A stretch of DNA of 64,000 bases from DAORHV01 sp964458645 (lineage in GTDB: Bacteria; Patescibacteriota; Gracilibacteria; Peribacterales; Peribacteraceae), in the NCBI GenBank assembly GCA_964458645.1, contig CAYWJU010000007.1, forward strand, positions 1 through 64,000, read 5' to 3'. The notes below the pieces were generated by a model. That model was given only the letters and a program-made list of their open reading frames with translations. It was not told where the DNA came from and did not search any database. Shown one piece after another: positions 57,171 through 64,000 of the stretch (positions are counted from its first letter, which is position 1; the number at the start of each line of letters is the position of its first letter). A program made the translations under genes and the position numbers.

Positions 57171-58037
57171 TCAGCGCGAAACGCGCGGATCAATTTTGCT
57201 CTTATCATGATTGCGTTGCCACTGCTCTTCGTAGACAACCCATGCCAAAAGTGACAAGACCCATAATGTCCCTTCGCCAGTCAATGCCGTAAGCCACACC
57301 AACGTACGTGTCAGCCAAATCAGCAGCCACAGCGCCCCGCCGTACAAGCGATACTGGGTACACATGGCCAACAGCGCCAATGCGTTTAGCCACCACACGC
57401 CGGCCCACACGTATTGCATAAGCGGCAAACCGGACGACCAGGCGACGAACCGCTTCAGTTCGGGCGTGGTGCTCATAACGTCCTGCAAGAAATGTGATCG
57501 TTGCGCGACAAAGGAGCCGATCCACGGATCGCCGGCAAACCAACGTTGGCGCAATAATAAGGCCCCAATGAGAATGAGGCTGTACGTCAGGATTCTCCAA
57601 CGCAACACGTTCATGTTTGTACGCAGAACGTAATACAACGCCAGCCAGACGCTGATCAACGTGAGCGTGATGAAGCCGGGACCATTGAATGTGGCAGCCA
57701 GAACGTTGAGTTGTACGAACAGCAGCAGCCAACCAGCCGCACGCGTGCGAAAACCAAAGACCAAACACACGCCGGCAATGCCCTGCGAGAGGATGACAAT
57801 GGTTCCCAGCACGTCGGAATACGGCAGCATGAACTTCAGGAATTCCCGATACACAGGGAGTGGGAAGCCGCGATCCAACCACTGCAGCATGTCGAGTCCG
57901 ATGGGAACCAACTTGGCACCGAAGAAACTGTCGGTCAGCTTGAAGTACGCCGCGGCGACGAAGAACATGCCGACGAGAACGTCGGTCACGCGAATCCACG
58001 CAGTGGGCCGGCCGAAGAAGCGGTTCAGCGATTCCAT
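57171..58037 (-). CDS. DoxX-like multi-pass membrane protein B1
   Basis: 288 residues, about eight hydrophobic helices, paralogue of B2. Signature segments: LVGMFFVAAAYFKLTDSFFG, YREFLKFMLPYSD, GDPWIGSFVAQRSHFLQD and ALTGEGTLWVLSLLAWVVYEE. The N-terminal half fits DoxX; the C-terminal half is longer than DoxX and also recalls HTTM/vitamin K-carboxylase-like membrane domains. It overlaps A1 by 13 bp and is 2 bp from A2. Confidence 0.65.
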   Translation of the reverse strand: MESLNRFFGRPTAWIRVTDVLVGMFFVAAAYFKLTDSFFGAKLVPIGLDMLQWLDRGFPLPVYREFLKFMLPYSDVLGTIVILSQGIAGVCLVFGFRTRAAGWLLLFVQLNVLAATFNGPGFITLTLISVWLALYYVLRTNMNVLRWRILTYSLILIGALLLRQRWFAGDPWIGSFVAQRSHFLQDVMSTTPELKRFVAWSSGLPLMQYVWAGVWWLNALALLAMCTQYRLYGGALWLLIWLTRTLVWLTALTGEGTLWVLSLLAWVVYEEQWQRNHDKSKIDPRVSR

Positions 58038-58492
58038 TGTTCGAGTTGGGAACGGTACCATTCGCCGGACTGGTCCGAGACGTCGCACGCATTGCCCGGA
58101 GCATAGTAGGACACATGCTTAAACACCGGATCAGCCCACTTCACCGTCCAGCCGTCTTTGGTCACCCGACCACACTGCACCTGCTTGGCCCACATCAGGC
58201 AGCTCATGTGGTTATGAAGCGGCGGGCTCCAGGTAATCGGCGGACCAACGAGACTGGCAATGACTTCTTCGTGTGAAGCCTGGGGGTTCGTATGCGGGTT
58301 GTCGGAATAGGCCTGCACGACACACCAACTATCGGTGAACATGCCGCCCCATTGAGTGAATTTTTGAAAACCGAACACCGCCGGGAGCATGAGCGTCGTC
58401 ACGATGATGATGACGACCACAGCAAAAAACACCGACCAGCCCTTCGTCCGATGCGACTGAGCAAGCAGATGATGCGAGGGGATGTTGGACAT
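58025..58492 (-). CDS. membrane-anchored Cys/Trp protein A1
   Basis: 155 residues: one N-terminal transmembrane helix (about 20-42, FFAVVVIIIVTTLMLPAVFG) and an outside domain with KFTQWGGMFTDSWC, HNHMSCLMWAKQVQCGRVTK and NACDVSDQSGEWYRSQL. It is paralogous to A2, with the conserved blocks nearly unchanged and the linker diverged. The start codon is 4 bp after the stop of the upstream cupredoxin-like gene. Two-gene units A1-B1 and A2-B2 follow each other. Confidence 0.65.
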   Translation of the reverse strand: MSNIPSHHLLAQSHRTKGWSVFFAVVVIIIVTTLMLPAVFGFQKFTQWGGMFTDSWCVVQAYSDNPHTNPQASHEEVIASLVGPPITWSPPLHNHMSCLMWAKQVQCGRVTKDGWTVKWADPVFKHVSYYAPGNACDVSDQSGEWYRSQLEQWNR

Positions 58493-58496
58493 GGAG

Positions 58497-60188
58497 CTAG
58501 TCTTCAACGTGAACGATTCCGATGGCGATTGGGTACAGATGATCGTGGAACTCCCAATCTCCAATGGTATCGAACGTAAATGACCAGCTGTCCCCCGGCA
58601 GAATGGGGCGCCTGGGATCGAACGCGCCGTTGTTGTACACCTGGTGCGTCGGGTGGTCGTCGGATGCTGGCCAGAACGGATCCTCGCCGTCATTGACCCA
58701 GGTCACCGTCTGGCCGCGCCGAATAGTGACCTCGGACGGACTGAACTCGCCGTTATCGTACTGAAAGACCGCATCCGCTTGCAGCGGCTCGTCTGCGGTA
58801 TTCGAATCGGAAGAGGAAAGAGATGACGACGATGCAATGGTGCCTATGGGAAGCAACGGAACCTTTTCCGAGACGGCGAACAGTCCCGTGAAGCCATGCC
58901 ACAACCACGAGAAGAATCCGCCGATGGCATGCACGATACGCAGCACAATGTTTTCTTGGGGCGGCGGCACCGACTTGGTTCCAGTGGGGTCGCAGGCGCT
59001 GCGATACTCCTGCGGGAACTGCGGACAGTACTTCATGTATTTCTCGTGCGGATAGGACATGCGCTGCAGTGCAGCTCCGAAGTCGCGATAGCAACCGCTG
59101 CGCTGGCCCTCGTACTCGGCCAACAACGAGCACACACGCAACGCGTCAGGCTCTTGATCGTAATTGAGCATGTTTTCGATCATGCCGGTAATACAGTTGC
59201 CTTGCTCGCTCTTTGGGAAGCTCTCACAGAGCTGAATGGCATTCGGCACCAATGCGGCCTCGGTAAACGTAGCGTCTCCCAGAATGACCTTTTGCCAACC
59301 CGGGTTACCGATCAGTTGACCGATGCCGCGCGTACACGCCGGACGCGATGCTTCGTCGGCGGCCATGCACGCTGCCGATGCTTTGGCCGCATCGTTGTTG
59401 TTGATGCGTAAGAGGAACGACGCCTGGTTGTAATAGCACTCCCAACGGTACTGCTGCTCCATGCGGTTGCACGGACCCAAGGGATCTTTGGAATTGAAGA
59501 CGCCGTCACGCGCCTCGCCGCGCAGGTAGGAATTGATGTTCTCCATGAACGATCCTTGCCAGCAACCCTGACGCTTGAACTGGGCCTCGGGCAACTCGTT
59601 GCACTTGCTGAGAACGTCGTCCAAATCGTACGCATAGGACATCATGAACCCGTGGCCGACGCCGTGGTAACAGAAAAAACGCTGATCCTCCGGGGCGGAC
59701 TCACAGACACTCAGAGCGGCTTCGACCGGCGACGGAGAGGTGGCTAGCACGATTTCGAAAAAACCATGTTGGCAGCCGTAATAGAAATCGCGCGGGCAAC
59801 GCATGAACGCATCGCCGGATGACCCGAACTCCTTGGCCAACTGACGACCGATGACATGGGACAATTCGTGACCGTCGGTAAACACCGCGTACTGCTGGTG
59901 CACGGTCATGATGTCATTGAGCACGGTGGTTGCCAGCGTCGGTCCGCCCGACGTAGTGGCGGCACGCAACATCGCCTCTGCGCAATGGTACCCCGGCGCA
60001 CACAAATTGGCGTAGCAACCCAGGCGTCCATCGGTAGTATCCGCATTCAGACATCCGTCGATGCCGTCCTGAATGACCTGAAGATCCAACTCCTCTTCCT
60101 CGGCACGCGCCGTAGGAACGGCACGTCCAGCGACCGTGCATGCTACAAGCGCAAGAACGACGCCGTACAGGACTCGATTTCTTACCAT
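58497..60188 (-). CDS. secreted Cys-rich HExxH protein with a C-terminal cupredoxin-like domain
   Basis: 563 residues. Signal peptide MVRNRVLYGVVLALVACTVA with cleavage after TARA. The large middle part (~30-400) has many regularly spaced Cys and His: DGHELSHVIGRQL (HELSH, residues ~107-111, fits HExxH), YYGCQHGFFE, CYHGVGHGFMM, GCWQGSFMEN. Then comes a hydrophobic helix (~415-440). The C-terminal ~95 residues form a cupredoxin-like domain (FSPSEVTIRRGQTVTWVND ... DHPTHQVY ... EFHDHLYP); the blue-copper Cys is replaced by Asp in FHDHLYP, so a type-1 copper site is unlikely. First gene of the A/B membrane operon. Enzymatic role unproven. Confidence 0.7.
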   Translation of the reverse strand: MVRNRVLYGVVLALVACTVAGRAVPTARAEEEELDLQVIQDGIDGCLNADTTDGRLGCYANLCAPGYHCAEAMLRAATTSGGPTLATTVLNDIMTVHQQYAVFTDGHELSHVIGRQLAKEFGSSGDAFMRCPRDFYYGCQHGFFEIVLATSPSPVEAALSVCESAPEDQRFFCYHGVGHGFMMSYAYDLDDVLSKCNELPEAQFKRQGCWQGSFMENINSYLRGEARDGVFNSKDPLGPCNRMEQQYRWECYYNQASFLLRINNNDAAKASAACMAADEASRPACTRGIGQLIGNPGWQKVILGDATFTEAALVPNAIQLCESFPKSEQGNCITGMIENMLNYDQEPDALRVCSLLAEYEGQRSGCYRDFGAALQRMSYPHEKYMKYCPQFPQEYRSACDPTGTKSVPPPQENIVLRIVHAIGGFFSWLWHGFTGLFAVSEKVPLLPIGTIASSSSLSSSDSNTADEPLQADAVFQYDNGEFSPSEVTIRRGQTVTWVNDGEDPFWPASDDHPTHQVYNNGAFDPRRPILPGDSWSFTFDTIGDWEFHDHLYPIAIGIVHVED

Positions 60189-60196
60189 GCGGACCG

Positions 60197-60227
60197 ATTG
60201 TAGCATCGACTCCCCTCCCTCTATACT
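60197..60227. promoter_or_regulatory. overlapping divergent promoters
   Basis: Minus strand: TGCTACAAT, an extended -10 (TACAAT at 60197-60202), 8 nt before ATG 60188. Plus strand: TTGTAG (60198-60203), 18-nt spacer, TATACT (60222-60227) for the aldolase gene. The -35 of one overlaps the -10 of the other, so the two genes should compete for RNA polymerase. Confidence 0.55.
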
Positions 60228-60255
60228 AGCGAAGCATTTCCCGCACCCCTCTCTT

Positions 60256-60900
60256 ATGAAGCTCTTCCTGGATACCGCCAATGTGGATCAAGTCGCCGAA
60301 GTCGCCGCCTGGGGCGTCTTAGATGGCGTTACCACCAATCCGAGCCTGGTCGCCAAGGAAGGAAAAGACTTCAAAACGGTCGTACTTGCCATGTGCAAGC
60401 TGGTGCCATGCGTCAGCGCGCAGGTTACTGCGACGGATTTCGAAGGCATGAAGAAGCAAGGCGAGGAGTACGCCAGCTGGCACAAGAACATTTACGTAAA
60501 GGTCCCCATGACCGTGGAAGGCCTGAAGGCGATTAGCTACTTCACCTCGAAGGGCATTCGCACCAACACCACGCTTGTCTTTTCGGCCGCGCAGGCCATG
60601 CTTGCCGCCAAAGCCGGTGCCACCATCATCAGCCCGTTCATCGGACGCCTGGATGACATCGGTGAGAACGGCATGACGCTCATCGCCGAGATCATGCAGA
60701 TCTGGCGCCAGTACAACTTTGCGACCGAGGTTCTGGTGGCCTCTACCCGCCACCCGCGCCACATCGTGGACGCCGGCATTCTGGGCGCTCACATCTGCAC
60801 CATTCCGTACGACGTGTTCATGAAGCTCCCCAAGCACACGCTCACCGACAACGGCCTGAAGAAGTTCCAGGAAGACTGGGAGAAGGTGAAAGGCAAGTAA
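60256..60900 (+). CDS. transaldolase / fructose-6-phosphate aldolase-type enzyme
   Basis: 214 residues, the short form of the transaldolase family. MKLFLDTANVDQVAEVAAWG and DGVTTNPSLVAKEG at the N-terminus, the Schiff-base Lys in NIYVKVPMT, the following GIRTNTTLVFS, SPFIGRLDDIG and VASTRHPRHI are all present. It moves three-carbon units between sugar phosphates (or makes F6P from dihydroxyacetone and GAP). With gnd next to it, it fits a pentose-phosphate pathway. ATG 60256 follows a CCCGCACCCCTCTCTT tract. Confidence 0.93.
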   Translation: MKLFLDTANVDQVAEVAAWGVLDGVTTNPSLVAKEGKDFKTVVLAMCKLVPCVSAQVTATDFEGMKKQGEEYASWHKNIYVKVPMTVEGLKAISYFTSKGIRTNTTLVFSAAQAMLAAKAGATIISPFIGRLDDIGENGMTLIAEIMQIWRQYNFATEVLVASTRHPRHIVDAGILGAHICTIPYDVFMKLPKHTLTDNGLKKFQEDWEKVKGK

Positions 60901-60926
60901 GCACCAGAACGGTCCTGATCCTCCGA

Positions 60927-60968
60927 CTCCTTCTCCCTCCATTGCGATGGAGAAGGAGAGCTTTTTTC
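60927..60968 (+). terminator. intrinsic terminator of the aldolase gene
   Basis: CTCCTTCTCC (60927-60936) and GGAGAAGGAG (60949-60958) form a perfect 10-bp stem that continues inwards as CCAT/ATGG, followed by AGCTTTTTTC. Confidence 0.85.
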
Positions 60969-60980
60969 TGGAAAATCGTG

Positions 60981-61040
60981 CCCCCTTCTCTGCCGCAGCG
61001 GAGAAGGGATGGGCCTGCCAGCCGGCAGGCAGGGATGAGG
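60981..61040. repeat. REP-like palindromes
   Basis: CCCTTCTC/GAGAAGGG (60983-60990/61001-61008) and CCTGCC-AGCC-GGCAGG (61014-61029), then GGGATGAGG. The first belongs to the same family as the palindromes at 32530-32815. The rest of 61041-61153 shows no gene. Confidence 0.6.
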
Positions 61041-61153
61041 ACCGTTGTGAGCAATCAACAGCACCTGATACATTCTAAACACTCGCAAAGCGGCTGGAGT
61101 TTTCTCTCGCGACCGCGCATGCTAGCTCCAAGCTACTTCCTACAAGCTCTTCT

Positions 61154-62560
61154 ATGCATCTCGGACTTATCGGACTCGGCACCATGGGCGCCAACCTGGC
61201 GCGCAACGCCGCCCGCAACGGCGCAACCGTGGCCGTCTACAACCGCACGACCGAAAAGACCGATGCTTTTCTGAAGGCATACGCATCCGAGGGGGCATTC
61301 GTCGCCTGCCACACGCTGAAGGACATGATGAAAGCCCTCCCCGCCCCGCGCGTGGTGGTGCTGATGGTAAAAGCCGGACAGCCGGTGGATGACATGATTG
61401 AGGAATTGACCCCCATGCTGGCCAAAGGCGACATTATCGTGGATGCCGGCAACAGCTTGTACCGCGACACCGAACGTCGTGAAAAAGCGCTCTCCGCCAA
61501 GAACCTGCACTTCGTGGGCATGGGCGTGAGCGGCGGCGAAGAAGGTGCGTTGCTCGGCCCCAGCATGATGCCGGGCGGCAGCAATGAGTCGTACAACGTG
61601 CTGAAGCCGCTCGTAGAAAAGATGTCGGCCAACGACGGTGACGGCGGCAAGTGCGTGTCGCACATCGGACCGGGCGGAGCCGGACACTTCGTGAAGATGG
61701 TCCACAATGGAATCGAATACGGAATCATGCAGATCATCGCCGAGTGCTACGACGTGCTGCGCTCCATCGGTGGTTACAATCACGAGCAATTGGCCGAAAC
61801 GTTCGAGTCCTGGAACATGCTGCCCGAGCTGCAGTCGTTCCTTTTGGAGATCACCGGCAAGATTTTCCACGTGAAGGACGCCGAGTCCGGCAAGTACACG
61901 CTGGACATCATCAAGGATGCCGCCGGCCAGAAAGGGACCGGCAAGTGGACGACCGAAACGGCCATGAACTACGGAGTCGCCATTCCGACCATCAACGCGG
62001 CCGTCGACGCACGCATTTTGTCCGGCAGCGCCGAGTTGCGCGCCGAGCACGCCAAGTTCCCGTTCAGCATCGATATTCACGACCCGCTCCCTCGTCCGCA
62101 AAAGCTGCGAGCGCTGGTGGCCGCCACCATGGAACTGTCCGTTATCTGCGCGTACCTGCAGGGCTTTGAGCTGATGCGCGTGGCAGACAAAACCGAAGGC
62201 TGGAAGCTGAATTTGTCCGAGATCGCACGCATTTGGAAGGGCGGTTGCATCATTCGCTCCACGTTCCTGAAAACGCTGGAGCAGGCCTACAGCACAAATA
62301 AGAGCCTGGCGCAGGCAGGCTGGGAAGGTGTACACGCCCGCTTTTCAGGCGAGCGCCAACTCGACTGGCGACAAGTGGTGGAAATCGGCGTGAGCCGCGG
62401 CGTACCGATGCCGGCCGTATCCGCTTCGCTCTCCTACTACGACACGCTGCTCCGCAAGCGCTTGCCGCAAAGCCTGATCCAAGCGCAACGCGACTTCTTC
62501 GGCGCCCACACCTACGAGCGCACGGACAAGCCGGGGACGTTCCATACGAAATGGGAATAA
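61154..62560 (+). CDS. gnd: 6-phosphogluconate dehydrogenase (decarboxylating)
   Basis: 468 residues, full length. It converts 6-phosphogluconate to ribulose 5-phosphate with NADP reduction. N-terminal Rossmann motif GLIGLGTMGANLARNAARNG, substrate loop FVGMGVSGGEEGALLGPSMMPGG, the catalytic Lys/Asn/Glu segment GAGHFVKMVHNGIEYG, and the C-terminal helical dimer domain with IWKGGCIIRSTFL. It could feed ribose synthesis together with the neighbouring transaldolase-type enzyme. Confidence 0.97.
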   Translation: MHLGLIGLGTMGANLARNAARNGATVAVYNRTTEKTDAFLKAYASEGAFVACHTLKDMMKALPAPRVVVLMVKAGQPVDDMIEELTPMLAKGDIIVDAGNSLYRDTERREKALSAKNLHFVGMGVSGGEEGALLGPSMMPGGSNESYNVLKPLVEKMSANDGDGGKCVSHIGPGGAGHFVKMVHNGIEYGIMQIIAECYDVLRSIGGYNHEQLAETFESWNMLPELQSFLLEITGKIFHVKDAESGKYTLDIIKDAAGQKGTGKWTTETAMNYGVAIPTINAAVDARILSGSAELRAEHAKFPFSIDIHDPLPRPQKLRALVAATMELSVICAYLQGFELMRVADKTEGWKLNLSEIARIWKGGCIIRSTFLKTLEQAYSTNKSLAQAGWEGVHARFSGERQLDWRQVVEIGVSRGVPMPAVSASLSYYDTLLRKRLPQSLIQAQRDFFGAHTYERTDKPGTFHTKWE

Positions 62561-62595
62561 TCTGAGGTTGAAGCTTGCAGTTCCACGGAAACAAG

Positions 62596-62676
62596 GACGC
62601 CGGAGAAGCCGGGGAGTCCGGGGATTTACAAGCTATGAGCAACCCATCTCCGGCGTCTCTGGTTTCCCCGGACTCC
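62596..62676. repeat. two interleaved inverted repeats
   Basis: GACGCCGGAGA (62596-62606) pairs with TCTCCGGCGTC (62647-62657), and GGAGTCCGGGGA (62613-62624) pairs with TCCCCGGACTCC (62665-62676). The order a-b-a'-b' allows one pair at a time or a pseudoknot. It lies between convergent gnd and the 62713 gene. Confidence 0.65.
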
Positions 62677-62712
62677 GTGATCGTCTTTGGCGACTTCAAC
62701 AAACGATCTCTT

Positions 62713-63120
62713 TCAGCCTCCTTCCGTCGTGACTTCCTCGCGGCGCTGCTCTTCGGTGGCTTTGTGCTCCTGCTCGCCCTGCTTGGCCATTTGTCCGGCA
62801 TCCGGACGCACGTCTGCGGCGGATTCCTTGGCCTGCGCCAACTCCTGCTCACGCGTCTTCGTCCCCGCTTTGGAAATGTTCTTCTGCGCGTTTTTGCTCT
62901 CCTGGTCCTTCTTATCCTGTGCGGCTTTCAGCCCATCCAGCTGTGCGCGCAGCGATTGAAGCTTGGCGGAATTGTCGATGCGCACCACCTGCTTTGCAAG
63001 CAGCTCTTTGCCGTCTTTTCGCAATTTGTCGGCCAGGCCTTTCTGTTTCCGCGCAGAACCGGCCTCCATCCCCCGTTGGGTGGAGAGACTCAGCTCGAAG
63101 TCATCGTCGGAGGAATACAT
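62713..63120 (-). CDS. charged helical hypothetical protein (135 aa)
   Basis: 135 residues, rich in Lys, Glu, Gln and Ala, almost without aromatic residues; long helices or a coiled coil are likely (SLRAQLDGLKAAQDKKDQESK). No family recognised. ATG 63120 lies 13 nt after TATGCT (minus strand, 63134-63139). Confidence 0.5.
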   Translation of the reverse strand: MYSSDDDFELSLSTQRGMEAGSARKQKGLADKLRKDGKELLAKQVVRIDNSAKLQSLRAQLDGLKAAQDKKDQESKNAQKNISKAGTKTREQELAQAKESAADVRPDAGQMAKQGEQEHKATEEQRREEVTTEGG

Positions 63121-63179
63121 TGGAAGTCACTCTAGCATAAACGAGCCGCAAGGCTGCCAGAGATACGCCAGGCGGGATT

Positions 63180-63275
63180 CCAAAGAATCCAAAGAGTACG
63201 ACGAGTCCGAGGAAAGCTGTAATCCTTGGTTTCGTTGGTTTCTTCGGACTCTTCGGAATCCGTCAGGTCGCAGAC
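63180..63275. repeat. inverted repeat of GATTCC/CGAGTCCGA modules
   Basis: GGATTCCAAAGAATCC and CGACGAGTCCGAGGAAA are matched in inverse form by TTTCTTCGGACTCTTCGGAATCC further right. The gap 63121-63307 otherwise shows no gene. Confidence 0.45.
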
Positions 63276-63307
63276 AAACAGCCTCAATTTCGCTATTCTA
63301 ACGTCGT

Positions 63308-63384
63308 GCCCCTGTAGCTCAGTGGATTAGAGCATCTGGCTTCGAACCAGAGGGTCGCAGGTTCGAGTCCTGCCGGGGGCACCA
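63308..63384 (+). tRNA. tRNA-Arg (anticodon TCG)
   Basis: 77 nt with encoded CCA. Acceptor GCCCCTG pairs with CGGGGGC. Anticodon arm TCTGG-CTTCGAA-CCAGA gives TCG, reading CGA and relatives. T-arm GCAGG-TTCGAGT-CCTGC is normal. Confidence 0.95.
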
Positions 63385-63390
63385 TGAATC

Positions 63391-63425
63391 TCGCGAAAGA
63401 GAAACCTTCGGTTTCCCTCTCGCGG
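63391..63425 (+). terminator. hairpin after tRNA-Arg(TCG)
   Basis: CGCG-...-GAAACC (63392-63406) pairs with GGTTTC-...-CGCG (63410-63424) around a TTC loop, starting 7 nt after the tRNA. It may define the 3' end of the transcript. The stretch up to 63516 holds no supported gene. Confidence 0.5.
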
Positions 63426-63516
63426 GCTCTCCTTCACAAATGGAACACTCCAGGCAAGCAGAGCTTGCCTTCGCGAGTTTTTGAAAAACTCTTCTATGAT
63501 GACCTCGCTCGCAATC

Positions 63517-64000
63517 TTATAAACGCAACAGGTCAACTAAATCCGCTCCTCCGGCAGCAGGAATACTATTTGAACGACGTTGAAAATCTTTGAGAATCCG
63601 TGAAAGGTGATGAATCTTCACGCCTTGCTTCCGGATAACTCGTAACTCCTGAGGGTGCTGCACTCGGTGCACCACTAATTCATAGCTCCATGCTGTAGGC
63701 ACCAAAGCATTTCGCAGACGTACTTTCTTGGGCAACAAAAATTTCTGCATAACCCACTCCTGTACGCATTCCAAAAGTTCTTCGTCACTACGAAGTTTTG
63801 CACTGCCGGAGGCTCTGCCGTGAGTTTTCTGAAGCGCCTTTGAAACCTTTGTAACGTAAGAAACAGGCCTCACCGATGCCTGTACTTCTATATGCCGACA
63901 CTCGATCTTTTTCCTATGAATGCGAACGGCAAGAAGATCGATTTCCTGCACTCCAAGTTTGCAACCGCGAATGGTGAAAAATCCTTGTCGATTCAGCCAC
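63517..64000 (-). CDS. PD-(D/E)XK nuclease-like protein (5' end missing)
   Basis: The frame runs open to the window edge, so the N-terminus is missing; about 160 residues are visible. WLNRQGFFTIRG, KLGVQEIDLLAVR and RHIEVQASVRP in this order fit the restriction-endonuclease-like fold: strand-helix, an acidic residue in EIDLLA, and a following E-x-Q (HIEVQ) in place of E-x-K. The C-terminal ~90 residues are basic and helical. Related stand-alone proteins are uncharacterised; substrate unknown. Confidence 0.55.
   Translation of the reverse strand, partial: WLNRQGFFTIRGCKLGVQEIDLLAVRIHRKKIECRHIEVQASVRPVSYVTKVSKALQKTHGRASGSAKLRSDEELLECVQEWVMQKFLLPKKVRLRNALVPTAWSYELVVHRVQHPQELRVIRKQGVKIHHLSRILKDFQRRSNSIPAAGGADLVDLLRL

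Noticed and set aside
63384..63593. 69-codon plus-strand frame after tRNA-Arg(TCG)
   Set aside because: It starts on the last base of the tRNA and reads through its terminator hairpin; no promoter.
1..64000. CRISPR array, insertion sequence with transposase, rRNA operon
   Set aside because: No regularly spaced repeat array, no DDE/HUH transposase frame and no rRNA sequence was seen.

Overview
The window reads as chromosome of a streamlined bacterium, most like a Patescibacteria/CPR lineage of the Peribacteria/Peregrinibacteria kind. This rests on indirect signs: moderately GC-rich DNA; short intergenic spaces; single biosynthesis genes (purM, purE, pyrE) standing alone; many secreted cysteine-rich or low-complexity proteins of no recognisable family; and an F-type ATP synthase operon in the unusual order beta-epsilon-I/Z-a-c-b-delta-alpha-gamma. 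UGA acts as a normal stop (for example at 5915-5917), so the recoding seen in some CPR groups is absent. There is no 16S rRNA gene here, so the lineage is an inference.

Layout. 1-3.6 kb: partial alpha/beta hydrolase, a ~570-bp non-coding element with 43-bp inverted ends, rlmN, and a Tat-exported protein with a beta-carbonic-anhydrase-like signature. 3.7-10.5 kb: complete ATP synthase operon. 10.6-16.5 kb: ppa, a class-I glutamine amidotransferase-like hydrolase, two genes each preceded by a near-identical micro-ORF plus terminator-like leader, a Ser/Thr kinase and an HExxH protein. 16.6-21.1 kb: csoR-copA-lipoprotein copper operon facing a multi-pass membrane protein. 21.3-31.4 kb: MscS channel, PHP-less PolX, Cys-rich MarR regulator, purM, ftsE, rlmE, rsmG, pyrE and several unknowns. 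31.4-38.2 kb: two surface proteins of Planctomycete style, a hairpin-rich repeat block, a DUF4331 protein with a TPR partner, and a tandem-repeat secreted protein. 38.3-42.0 kb: pheS, family-4 uracil-DNA glycosylase, CNNM/CorC-type protein, class II-like purE. 42.1-45.9 kb: an islet between tRNA-Ala and a damaged tRNA-Ala copy, carrying one 1120-residue SNF2-type helicase. 46-53 kb: Cys-rich secreted proteins, a DsbB-like oxidase, a third Planctomycete-style surface protein and an SLH protein. 53.3-64 kb: tRNA-Arg(GCG), rnhB, a five-gene membrane operon built from a duplicated two-gene module, a transaldolase-type aldolase, gnd, tRNA-Arg(TCG) and a partial PD-(D/E)XK-like gene.

Expression signals. 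Most starts lack a Shine-Dalgarno sequence. Many genes have a TATAMT-like -10 box only 6-13 nt before the start codon, implying leaderless mRNAs; others, notably in the ATP synthase operon, start after a pyrimidine-rich tract. The three Planctomycete-style surface genes are different: good sigma-70 promoters, leaders of about 100-300 nt, and a purine-rich Shine-Dalgarno partly enclosed in a hairpin.

The strongest candidates for undescribed biology are the duplicated DoxX-like/Cys-partner membrane operon (55.7-60.2 kb), the repeated leader-ORF/terminator cassette (12.3-13.3 kb), the tRNA-flanked helicase islet with a new N-terminal triple repeat (42.1-45.9 kb) and the surface-protein family with its leaders.
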